Assembly (NCBI GenBank): GCA_029782365.1
Contig: JAKOUW010000017.1
Coordinates: forward strand, 1-64,000
Length of the DNA stretch: 64,000 nt
Reading direction: 5' to 3'
Source of the DNA: Chloroflexota bacterium
Lineage (GTDB): Bacteria; Chloroflexota; Anaerolineae; Anaerolineales; UBA4823
The position numbers and the translations under genes are program-made. A model generated the notes under the pieces. The model searched no databases. It was not told the origin of the DNA and saw only the letters and a program-made list of their open reading frames with translations. Of this stretch, positions 55,963 to 64,000 are shown one piece after another; position 1 is the stretch's first letter, and every line of letters starts with the position of its first letter.

Positions 55963-57282
55963 TCAATGGACTTGAAGGGCAGGTAAAAATAACGGCTGTG
56001 TCAGAATATCGGGAAACAGCACTTTCACCGGCAGAGACAGGTCATAGCCGCGCGTTCCGTCGCCGCAGCCCCGCCCATTGTCGCCCCAAGCCCATACCGA
56101 GCCGTCAGCTTTGATCGCCAGGCTGTTAAAATTTCGTCCTCGCATCAGGAGCACATTTTTCAAATCTTTCACCTGAACCGGCACAGCGCTGGAGGTGAAT
56201 ATGCTGCCTACCCCCAACTGTCCGTTGGCGTTGGCTCCCCAGGCCCAGACAGTGCCATCTTTCTTTAAGACAATGGTGTGCGCATCACCCGCCGAAACGG
56301 CGGTCACATCCGCCAGGCCAGGCACCTGGAATGGCAGGTTACGCGCCTGGTTTGTGCCATCGCCCAATTCACCTTGCCCGTTCTGCCCCCAGGTCCACAC
56401 GCTGCCGTCTTTCGCCAGCGCCACCACATGCCCCCAGCCGGTGGAGACGGCGGTGATTTCCTTCAAGCCGCTGGCCTGGCTGACCGGGGTGGGCGCGTAG
56501 CGGTCATCCCACGTGCCGTCGCCCACCGCGCCCAGATCGTTTTCCCCCCACCCCAACAGGGAATGATCAGCCATCAACGCCATGTTGACTGCGCCGCCGC
56601 CGCTGATCGCCAGCACACCGCCGTGCCCTTCCAGGCCGTTCACAGGCACCGGGCTGTGGCGGTCATTGGTTGTGCCGTCGCCCAGCCGGCCGTTTCCGTT
56701 GAAACCCCAGGCCCAGGTTGAGCCATCCTTTTTGAGCGCCAGGGTGTGGTAGCCGCGCGCTGAAATCATCTTCACATTTGACAGACCAGGCACTTTGGCC
56801 GGGTAAAGGCCCATACACTGGGTGCTGTGTGGATCCTGACTGCAGAAAATGCCGTTTCCCAACTGATCGAAGGCATTCCATCCCCAGGTCCAGACATCGC
56901 CGTTTGCATCGAGGGCGGCGTTGTGACGTTCGCCGCCGGCGATGGCTTGGATGCCGGTCAAATGGCCAACACCCCCGGCGCCTAATACCTGGAAAGGTGT
57001 GAGCTCGTCATACAGCGTGCTGGTCATGAACATCGTAGTCGCATATCCGTTGCCGAGTATGCCATAATCATCCCAACCCCAGGTCCAAACAGAGCCATCT
57101 AACCGCAAGGCGATGAAAGCCCTTGCCCCGCCCCAAATATCAACGATCCCTGGCGAAGCGGGCCCGGCGCTGTTTTTCGCTTGAGCTGGGCTGCCGCCCG
57201 AGATACCCGCGGCCAGCAAAGCGCACAAGCACAGCAACCAGGCCAATTTGCATCGCCGCCAATCACTGTTGACTTGCTCCAT
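55963..57282 (-). CDS. Secreted RCC1-repeat beta-propeller protein
   Basis: The protein has 439 residues from ATG 57282 (MEQVNSDWRRCKLAWLL), which has GGAGCAGG upstream; an earlier ATG gives a poor leader. A signal peptide (to AQA) precedes seven RCC1-type repeats of about 50 residues with the form GGxxHxxALxxDGxVWxWGxNxxGQLGxG. It ends FLPALQVH. RCC1 propellers bind proteins or other ligands; the bacterial secreted forms have no known function. Confidence 0.88.
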   Translation of the reverse strand: MEQVNSDWRRCKLAWLLCLCALLAAGISGGSPAQAKNSAGPASPGIVDIWGGARAFIALRLDGSVWTWGWDDYGILGNGYATTMFMTSTLYDELTPFQVLGAGGVGHLTGIQAIAGGERHNAALDANGDVWTWGWNAFDQLGNGIFCSQDPHSTQCMGLYPAKVPGLSNVKMISARGYHTLALKKDGSTWAWGFNGNGRLGDGTTNDRHSPVPVNGLEGHGGVLAISGGGAVNMALMADHSLLGWGENDLGAVGDGTWDDRYAPTPVSQASGLKEITAVSTGWGHVVALAKDGSVWTWGQNGQGELGDGTNQARNLPFQVPGLADVTAVSAGDAHTIVLKKDGTVWAWGANANGQLGVGSIFTSSAVPVQVKDLKNVLLMRGRNFNSLAIKADGSVWAWGDNGRGCGDGTRGYDLSLPVKVLFPDILTQPLFLPALQVH

Positions 57283-57478
57283 TCGCCTGCTCCTGTGCCG
57301 TGAAATCCACCGTGCCTCCTTAATGACATGGATGGTTTGGGCATTAAGTGAACCCAAACCATCCCTGCCACCTCTAATAAATTCAGTCTAGCAGAAAATG
57401 CCTGACAGGATTCAGCAAGGCGCGGCTCGATGACTATCAGTTTTGTAAACACCGCAGCCCAGCCCCTTAACTGACTGA

Positions 57479-57506
57479 TTGAATTCGGACAAAATCAGTG
57501 TACAAT
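57479..57506 (+). promoter_or_regulatory. Putative promoter of the M23 gene
   Basis: TTGAAT (57479-57484) and TACAAT (57501-57506) are separated by 16 bases. The strong AAGGAGG ribosome site of the M23 gene follows about 15 bases later. Confidence 0.55.
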
Positions 57507-57536
57507 GTATATGTTAACCCATTAAGGAGGGTCTGT

Positions 57537-60104
57537 ATGCCAAAAACGGTATCCGCCCGGATCAAGAATCCTCTGGAATCGAGCCAGGGTAAGGTGTATT
57601 TTGCCGATTATGCCAGCCGCACGCCGGCCAGCTCGGATTTACAAGCCAATCTTGAACTTCAGTGGTCGCTGTACAACCCAAGCAGTGGGCCAAATGCTGG
57701 CCTGGAGTTCTGGCACCGCCCGGCGGCAGACCAGCCCAGGGTCGAAGTCACCTTCTTGATGCCGCGCGACAGCGCCAATATCTCCGGCTTGTACCGGGTG
57801 GAAGTGTTTATCCCAGACCGCTTCGCGAGCGGGGTGGCTCGCTACACAGTGACTGTGCAAGACGAGAACGGCGCGTTGGTGGACAGGACAGCCTTTATCG
57901 ACCAGAATTTCTATATGAATGCCTGGGTTACTCTCGGCCAGTTCCGCCTGGAAGTGGGCAGCCCCACCGCCGACAAACGCCTGGGGCAGGTGCGCCAGTA
58001 TGACGAGACTTCCCAGGCCAACCCGGTCAACCTCCAACTTTCCTTCGGGCCGGTGCGCTGGGTGCCGCTGTACCAGACGCCCGACCCGCTGTACACGCGT
58101 GTCGATGACACCGGTTTTGCGATCTCTTATAATGGCAGCCGCCCGGCCGCGCTGCAGGCGACGCGCTGGGTGCTGGATGAGACCGGCAGCGTGGAACAAC
58201 CGCTGGACAACAGCCGGCAGATCATCTGGGGGCCAGCCCGCTGGCGGCGCTCGAGCCAGGATATCTCTTTCCAGCAGGTGCGCGTCGATTACCAGATGCC
58301 CGCCGCCACATCCAGCGGTGCGGCCCTGCCCGATGGCCGCTACCGGATCGAAGCCTTCATCCCTTTCCGCTTGTTTGGCAATGTGCTCTGCCCGCAAGTG
58401 CGCTACCTGGTGCAAAACACAGGCGGCCCGGCCACCGAGGTCACGCTCGACCAGCAGGCCAACGTGGGACGCTGGGCGCAGTTGGGCGAATTCGATTTAC
58501 ATTTCTCCCAGGCGGCGGCTGCCCCTGCAGGCACACCCCCGCTCGGACAGGTTTCCCAATTTGACGACAGCCCGGTGAATGCCATCGTCTCGTTCGGCAC
58601 CGTGCGCTGGACGCCGCTGTTCGAACAGGCCTTCGAGCCGGGCAAGGTTTTTTCCTACCCGGTCGGCAGTCCGGCGCAGCGCGCCGCCCCGATTGTGCCA
58701 TCCAGCAGGCTGGCGCCGGGCCGCGTCAATGTGACTAATTTCTGGCTGGATGACTGGTATGACGAAAATCCATTCCTGAGCGATTACTTTCTGGGCTTGC
58801 ACACCGGCGCCGACTTGAATTTCGCCCTTGGCTCTGGTTTGCACATGCCTGTTTTCGCAGTGGCCGATGGGCGCATCACCTTCGCCCGCAAAGTGCAGGG
58901 CGGCAGTTGGAATTATGTGATTGTCATCGAACACCCGGCTGCATTTTTAAATAAGGATGGGCGGGTCATCCAACACAAAGTGTACAGCCGCTACGGGCAC
59001 GTGCACAAAGACTCGCTCGACCTGCCGAATGTGAAGGAAGGCGGATTGGTGAAAGGCGGCGAGCAGATCGGCTTCGTCGGCTTTATGCGCGATATCTCCA
59101 CCGGCCAGGATGCCACCCAGGGCGAGCATCTGCATTTCGATGTGTGTTTCACCAACACCCTGGCAAGCAATCCCATCTATTGGCCAACGATGAAAGACCT
59201 GGCAACGATGTACCAGGCGCGCAAAACAGCCACGCCCGATTACCAGAACCTGCGCGCCAAGGTCGCCGCGCTGGTGCAGCAAGATTTTGTCGACCCACTG
59301 CAGTTTATCATCGACAACCACAGCCGCTCCGCCGAGGAAACCGCCGGCCCGGCCGACAACGGCCTGTTCGCTCCCGACGCCCTGCTGTATGACTTTCCGG
59401 TTGGAGAGGACGCTCAGCGCCAGGCCGATGTTTATACCCGCCTGGAGCAATTTAAGAATGGATTGTATTCCGTTGGCGCGGAAAACTGGTACCTGGGGCG
59501 CGATTTTCTATCCACGGCCCCCGATGGATTATTGATGCCTGGGGTGAGTCTGGGCCTGGCAAACGGCGCAGCCGGCGAGAAGACCGTCTGCGCCCCGGCG
59601 GAAGGCCAGGTGATTTTCTGCAATCCCCTGGCGCTGGGGCCGTTCCCTGCCAGCGGTGTCGTGGTCATCCGCCACCCACGCGGGGTGGCCTGCCGCCAGG
59701 CCGGCAGCGGTGTGCAAAAGACCATTTACACCCGTCTGGGCGGGCTGGCCTCCATCTTCGTGCACGCTGGCCAGCAGGTGCAGCGCGGCGACCCGCTGGG
59801 CGCCCTGGCTACCCCGCAGAACGGACGCCCCGATACCTGGCGCCTGCAGTTTTTCGTCTCTGACACACAGGTGCTGGAGGACCCCGCCCATTGGCCAGCG
59901 CAGGCCGATCTGCTGAAGATGATCCACACGAAAGTTCCCAAGGGGTCAGACCCCAGCCGGCCGGCTTACGACCAGGCGTTAAAAGCGGCGCGCGATGCCG
60001 CTCAAGCCGAGGCTGCGCAAGATTACCTGCACCCGATGCAGTTCATCACCGATAACCACCCGGCTGCCCAGGTGCTGCAGCTTTGGAGGAGCCCGGGTCT
60101 GTAA
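57537..60104 (+). CDS. M23 (LytM) metallopeptidase-like protein with golvesin-like domains, no signal peptide
   Basis: The protein has 855 residues from ATG 57537 behind AAGGAGG. Residues about 20-385 hold tandem golvesin/xanthan-lyase-CBD-like domains. Each has the form YRVEVFIP..., a DQ...W, LGxFxL and then (F/S)FGxVRW(V/T)PL(Y/F). An M23 domain follows (about 405-560) with zinc ligands H422 and D426 (GLHTGADLN) and H531/H533 (EHLHFDV), plus RYGHVH. A second M23-like domain (about 660-800) has lost the motifs (YTRLGGL and WRLQFF in place of the His pairs). There is no signal peptide or membrane helix, which is odd for a wall hydrolase. Confidence 0.85.
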   Translation: MPKTVSARIKNPLESSQGKVYFADYASRTPASSDLQANLELQWSLYNPSSGPNAGLEFWHRPAADQPRVEVTFLMPRDSANISGLYRVEVFIPDRFASGVARYTVTVQDENGALVDRTAFIDQNFYMNAWVTLGQFRLEVGSPTADKRLGQVRQYDETSQANPVNLQLSFGPVRWVPLYQTPDPLYTRVDDTGFAISYNGSRPAALQATRWVLDETGSVEQPLDNSRQIIWGPARWRRSSQDISFQQVRVDYQMPAATSSGAALPDGRYRIEAFIPFRLFGNVLCPQVRYLVQNTGGPATEVTLDQQANVGRWAQLGEFDLHFSQAAAAPAGTPPLGQVSQFDDSPVNAIVSFGTVRWTPLFEQAFEPGKVFSYPVGSPAQRAAPIVPSSRLAPGRVNVTNFWLDDWYDENPFLSDYFLGLHTGADLNFALGSGLHMPVFAVADGRITFARKVQGGSWNYVIVIEHPAAFLNKDGRVIQHKVYSRYGHVHKDSLDLPNVKEGGLVKGGEQIGFVGFMRDISTGQDATQGEHLHFDVCFTNTLASNPIYWPTMKDLATMYQARKTATPDYQNLRAKVAALVQQDFVDPLQFIIDNHSRSAEETAGPADNGLFAPDALLYDFPVGEDAQRQADVYTRLEQFKNGLYSVGAENWYLGRDFLSTAPDGLLMPGVSLGLANGAAGEKTVCAPAEGQVIFCNPLALGPFPASGVVVIRHPRGVACRQAGSGVQKTIYTRLGGLASIFVHAGQQVQRGDPLGALATPQNGRPDTWRLQFFVSDTQVLEDPAHWPAQADLLKMIHTKVPKGSDPSRPAYDQALKAARDAAQAEAAQDYLHPMQFITDNHPAAQVLQLWRSPGL

Positions 60105-60243
60105 AGTAAGTGAGGAATAGGATGGAGATGCAGGCAGAACCGGCATCCTCGCCCCGGTAATCAATCAAAAGCCCTTATGCCTGCTGCCGTGATCGGCGCG
60201 ATAATGAAGGTGCAATGAAACGATTTGCAATTGGAGGCGCACG

Positions 60244-60582
60244 ATGACGGCCCAAATTTCCCCCACTTCTCATAAGCAATCCTTCTTCAGCCGCCCATCT
60301 ACCCGCCTGGGCTGGTGGTCGTTTGGATTGGGTGTGCTGTTCATTTTGTTATTCCTGGTGAACTCTTTTGTTTTCATGCCGCTGCAAACCAACGAGCCCT
60401 GGCAGCAGATTGTTCTGCCTTTCTATGGAATATTCATGCTGCTGTGCGGCCTGGCGAGCGGCGCGACGGGCTTGATCGCCATTCTGCGCCGCGGAGAGCG
60501 CTCATGGTTGGCCTGGCTGCCTGTGCTGTTCGCCCTGTGGGTGCTGTTCATGGTCTTCGGGGAGATACTATTCCCGCATTGA
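60244..60582 (+). CDS. Small three-helix membrane protein, unknown
   Basis: The 112-residue protein has TTGGAGGC before its ATG. It has three hydrophobic segments (LGWWSFGLGVLFILLFLVNSFVF, IVLPFYGIFMLLCGLASGATGLIAIL and WLAWLPVLFALWVLFMVFGEIL). No family is recognised. Confidence 0.7.
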   Translation: MTAQISPTSHKQSFFSRPSTRLGWWSFGLGVLFILLFLVNSFVFMPLQTNEPWQQIVLPFYGIFMLLCGLASGATGLIAILRRGERSWLAWLPVLFALWVLFMVFGEILFPH

Positions 60583-60665
60583 CCTTTTGAGCGAACCGCC
60601 GCCAAAAATCCAACGAAAGTAGGGGGTATGCACTGGCTTTTTTTGGATATACTTAAACCATCAGC

Positions 60666-63600
60666 ATGAAAGAAAACTTTGTAGCCGGAATAAAACGACT
60701 GGCGAACCGGCCGGAAGTGCGCATCGCCTTCTGGTATTTGTTGTTCGGCGTTCTGTGGATATTCTTCTCCGACAGGCTGTTAGAAGCGCTCATCACAAAC
60801 CCCGCCCTGCTGACCAGGGTGCAAACATACAAAGGATGGGCCTTTGTCGCCGCCAGCGCCAGCCTGATTTATGTCATCGTCCAGCGAGAAAACCAACGAC
60901 TGCGCTCTGCAGAAGGCAAACTGGGTGAAGTCGAGGCACGGTTCCAGGATGCTGTCTCGGACGCGCCCTTCCCATTGTTCATCCACGCCGAAGACGGCCA
61001 GGTGGTGATGGTGAACCAGGCCTGGATGGATCTCACCGGCTACACGCGCCAGGAAATACCAACGATAACTGCCTGGAAAGCGCGCGCCTCCAGCGAAAGC
61101 CAGCAGCAGTCGCAGAAGGACAGGCAGCCGCAGCATGGTCTGAACGAGCTCCGCTTTGAAGGCGAATATGTGATCACGACCAAGAACGGGGAGAAACGCA
61201 CCTGGGAGTTCAGTTCATCGCCAGTTGGAAAACTGGCAGATGGCCGCCGTCTGGTGATGAGTATGGCCTCTGACATCACCGAGCGCAAACGCGCGGAGGA
61301 AACCCTGCGCCAATCGGAGGAGAAATTCGCCATCATGTTCCGCTCCAGCCCAGCGGCGCTGATCATCAGCCGGTTGGCAGATGGCAAATTTATTGACGTT
61401 AACGAGGCGGCGTGCCAGATTTACGGTTATGACCGAACCGATATTATCGGTCACACTTCGCTTGAGTTAGGCATCATCGACGCTGAGGATCGCCGGAAAA
61501 TCGTGGAGAACTTAAACGCCTACGGCTATCTACGCAACCTCGAGCTGACGATCCATGCGAGCGGCGGCCCGCGCACCGTGCTGGCTGCCATGGATTTGCT
61601 CGATCTATTCGGCGAGAGGTGCATGCTGACTGCAATGACGGATATCAGCGACCGCAAGCTGGCCGAGGAAAAGGCGCAGAACATGGCGCGGTTTTCGCTG
61701 GAAAACCCCAACCCAATCTTGCGTATCGATGCTCACGGCGTCATTTTACACGCCAACCCTGCCAGCGCGCCGCTGCTACAAGAATGGGACTGCAGTGTCG
61801 GCGGGCGGGTGCCGGCGGTGTGGCGCGAAAAAATTACTGCAATATTGACCAACAACGCCGCTGAAATGCTGGAGGCCTCCTGCGGAGGCACAATTTATTC
61901 ATTTTTCATTTCGCCTATTGTTGAAGCTGGCTACGCTAATTGTTATGGACAGGATGTCACCCGGAAAAAACAAACCGAACTGGTGCTTCAGCGCCAGGCA
62001 GATGAATTTACTGCACTGTATGAAACCTCGGTTGAAATCGCAGGGCAAACCGACCTGTCTGAAATTTTGCGCACCATCGCGGAACGCACCGCCAGACTGC
62101 TCGACGTGCCAGGCTCGGGCATTTATCTTTACGATGAAACGATCGCCGAACTGCAAGTTGTCGCCTCGAATCACTCATTAATTCCCATTGGAGCCAGGCT
62201 GCACCTGGGAGAAGGGATGGCGGGTCGAGTAGCGCAGTCTCGCCAGCCCTTGATCGTGGATGATTACAGCCTATGGGAACACCGCGCCGATCAATACAAT
62301 CGGATTCCATTCAGGGCGGTGATTGAGGTGCCCATGCTGCACCGCGGTGTGTTGGTGGGAGTGTTGGCTGCATTCTGCGTCGAAGACGCTGCACGCCGTT
62401 TCACCACGGCCGATATCCGCTTGCTATCGCTGCTGGCGAGCAGTGTGGCAGGCGCCATCGCCAATGCACGTGAGCTTTCTGCCCGCATCCAGGTTGAAGA
62501 AGCTTTGCGCAAGGCTGAAGAAAAATACCGCAACATTTTCGAGAACGCCAGCGAAGCGATCTCCCAAACCACGCCGGATGGCCGCTTCATCACGGCTAAC
62601 CCGGCCGCGGCGCGCATGTTGGGTTTCGATTCGGCAGAAGAATTGATGGCTAATATCCGGGAAATCAGCCATGAGTTTTATGTCCAGCCTGGCCGGCGCG
62701 CCGAATTTATCCGGCTCATCCAACAGCAAGGCAGGGTACAGGGCTTCGAATCGCAAATTTACCGGCGAGATGGCTCGCTGGCCTGGGTGTCTGAAAATTC
62801 TAGAGAGGTGCGCGACGCGACAGGCAAATTGCTTTACTACGAAGGAACGACCGTGGATATCACCGAGCGCAAACAGGCTGAGGCTCAGATTCGTCAGGAT
62901 TTGGAACGCCAGGGTGCACTTCACGAAATCGACATGGTCATCGCTTCCTCTTTCGACCTGCAAACCAGCCTCGACCTGGTGCTCTCAACGGCTGTCAGCT
63001 TATTGGCTGTGGACAGCGCCTGCATCCTTCTGCTGAACCCGGCGAACAACCGCCTGGAATACGCGGCTGGCCTGGGTTTTCGCAGTCCGATGATCAAATC
63101 CACCAGCCTCGCACCGGGGCAGGGTTTTGCCGGCACAGCCACCGCCGAGCAGCGCCTGGTGCACGTCACCCACCTGGCGGATGATCCGCACAACCTCTTC
63201 CCGGCTGAATTCCTGGAGGAAGAAGGATTCATGAGCTATCAAGGCGTGCCGCTGGTAGCAAAAGGCCGGTTGTTAGGCGTTTTCGAAGTGTACCACCGCA
63301 AGGAGGCTGTCCGTGACCAGCACTGGGAGTCATTTTTCACCAACCTGGCCGGCCAGGCAGCCGTCGCCATCGACAATGCCCAATTATTCTCGGCTCTGCA
63401 GCATGAGCTGGCCGAGCGCAAGCTGGCCGAGGAAGCTTTGCTAAAATCCCACGCTCAACTGGAAATGCGGGTGGAGGAGCGCACGATCGCTTTGCGGCAG
63501 GCCAATGCCCATTTGGAGAAAGCCCTGCGCGTCAAAGACGAATTCCTGGCCAACATGAGCCACGAACTGCGCACACCGCTGAATGCCATATTGGGGTTGT

Positions 63601-64000
63601 CAGAGAGCTTAATCGAGCAGCTGGCTGGTCCTCTGGGCGAAAAACAGATTAAATATATCAATACAATCAACGAAAGCGGACGGCACTTGTTGAGCCTGAT
63701 CAACGATATCCTCGACCTGGCGAAGATCGAAGCCGGCAAAGTGGCGCTGACGATCGACAAAGTGAATATCAACGATGTGTGCCTGGCAAGCCTGCGGTTA
63801 GTCAAAGACCTGTCACACAGGAAACAGCAAAAAATCGAATATAAATTTGATGCCCGCCTGCACCTGATCCAGGCGGATGAACGCCGGCTGAAACAAATGA
63901 TCGTCAACCTGCTGAGCAACGCCATCAAGTTCACGCCTGACGAAGGTACGATCAACCTGGAGGTGCGCGCTGACCTTCAGAAAAGCCAGGTTCAGATCGC
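60666..64000 (+). CDS. Multi-PAS/GAF sensor histidine kinase, partial (C-terminus beyond right edge)
   Basis: The frame is open from ATG 60666 to the right edge, more than 1,110 codons. Two membrane helices (about 19-36 and 54-75) are followed by PAS (about 92-210), PAS (217-330), a weaker PAS (335-425), GAF (440-600), PAS (620-740), GAF (755-910), a coiled coil, and HisKA with phospho-acceptor H966 in FLANMSHELRTPLNAIL. The ATPase domain begins with its N-box at N1085 (VNLLSNAIKFTPDEG); the G boxes lie outside the window. MASDITERKRAEE-type ends mark the PAS units. A receiver domain may follow. No cognate regulator is in view. Confidence 0.9.
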   Translation, partial: MKENFVAGIKRLANRPEVRIAFWYLLFGVLWIFFSDRLLEALITNPALLTRVQTYKGWAFVAASASLIYVIVQRENQRLRSAEGKLGEVEARFQDAVSDAPFPLFIHAEDGQVVMVNQAWMDLTGYTRQEIPTITAWKARASSESQQQSQKDRQPQHGLNELRFEGEYVITTKNGEKRTWEFSSSPVGKLADGRRLVMSMASDITERKRAEETLRQSEEKFAIMFRSSPAALIISRLADGKFIDVNEAACQIYGYDRTDIIGHTSLELGIIDAEDRRKIVENLNAYGYLRNLELTIHASGGPRTVLAAMDLLDLFGERCMLTAMTDISDRKLAEEKAQNMARFSLENPNPILRIDAHGVILHANPASAPLLQEWDCSVGGRVPAVWREKITAILTNNAAEMLEASCGGTIYSFFISPIVEAGYANCYGQDVTRKKQTELVLQRQADEFTALYETSVEIAGQTDLSEILRTIAERTARLLDVPGSGIYLYDETIAELQVVASNHSLIPIGARLHLGEGMAGRVAQSRQPLIVDDYSLWEHRADQYNRIPFRAVIEVPMLHRGVLVGVLAAFCVEDAARRFTTADIRLLSLLASSVAGAIANARELSARIQVEEALRKAEEKYRNIFENASEAISQTTPDGRFITANPAAARMLGFDSAEELMANIREISHEFYVQPGRRAEFIRLIQQQGRVQGFESQIYRRDGSLAWVSENSREVRDATGKLLYYEGTTVDITERKQAEAQIRQDLERQGALHEIDMVIASSFDLQTSLDLVLSTAVSLLAVDSACILLLNPANNRLEYAAGLGFRSPMIKSTSLAPGQGFAGTATAEQRLVHVTHLADDPHNLFPAEFLEEEGFMSYQGVPLVAKGRLLGVFEVYHRKEAVRDQHWESFFTNLAGQAAVAIDNAQLFSALQHELAERKLAEEALLKSHAQLEMRVEERTIALRQANAHLEKALRVKDEFLANMSHELRTPLNAILGLSESLIEQLAGPLGEKQIKYINTINESGRHLLSLINDILDLAKIEAGKVALTIDKVNINDVCLASLRLVKDLSHRKQQKIEYKFDARLHLIQADERRLKQMIVNLLSNAIKFTPDEGTINLEVRADLQKSQVQI

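Noticed and set aside
1-64000. CRISPR arrays, insertion sequences, prophage, integrase-tRNA junctions
   Set aside because: I saw no regularly spaced repeats, transposase, integrase or phage structural genes; the repeats present are coding repeats (TPR, RCC1, beta-helix, Thr-Pro linkers).

Overview
The window looks like chromosomal DNA of a Chloroflexota bacterium, most likely class Anaerolineae. It is GC-rich and gene-dense. It carries many exported proteins with Thr-Pro linkers and short FLPL-type motifs, many TPR proteins, a CarD regulator, multi-PAS/GAF signalling proteins, and a long glycoside-hydrolase/ABC-transporter operon. This assignment is an inference from protein style; there is no rRNA or other marker gene here. 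I saw no tRNA, rRNA, CRISPR array, insertion sequence or prophage.

Layout. 1-5402 (minus): the N-terminal 1,800 codons of a giant secreted beta-helix protein with seven long modules and a Thr-Pro linker containing a 102-bp tandem repeat; it runs off the left edge. 5609-13323: housekeeping and small genes (Mut7-C protein, FmdB-type zinc ribbon, nucleoside deaminase, two membrane TPR proteins, an AlkZ-like winged-helix protein with no normal start codon, a LysM lipoprotein, a small PH-like membrane protein). 13465-21990 (plus): an orphan OmpR-type response regulator followed by decaheme NapC/NirT-like cytochrome, membrane TPR, membrane NHL propeller, hexaheme cytochrome and a large octaheme surface cytochrome. 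Together these carry 24 predicted haems and look like an electron conduit from membrane to cell surface. 22031-24463: an aminotransferase and a UGT-type glycosyltransferase.

24478-40573 (minus): a twelve-gene carbohydrate operon. Reading with transcription it is LacI, ADP-ribosylglycohydrolase, GH172 (DUF2961), serine hydrolase, second GH172, amidohydrolase, membrane protein, sugar-binding lipoprotein, two permeases, GH35, GH116. Genes overlap or lie a few bases apart, and a consensus promoter with two palindromic operators stands at the head. The encoded route is import of an oligosaccharide by the ABC transporter (no ATPase is encoded here) and breakdown by the hydrolases under LacI control.

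40814-64000: patatin-like phospholipase, a ferredoxin-type protein behind carD (whose leader holds a terminator-like hairpin), a methyltransferase, a 1,292-residue secreted propeller-lipase, a CAP-domain protein, a GGDEF protein coupled to an S66 peptidase, an alpha/beta hydrolase, VanZ, a second methyltransferase broken by an in-frame amber codon, an RCC1-repeat protein, an 855-residue M23 protein without a signal peptide, a small membrane protein, and a multi-PAS/GAF histidine kinase cut by the right edge. Three genes share TATAAT-N6-start spacing that suggests leaderless transcripts.
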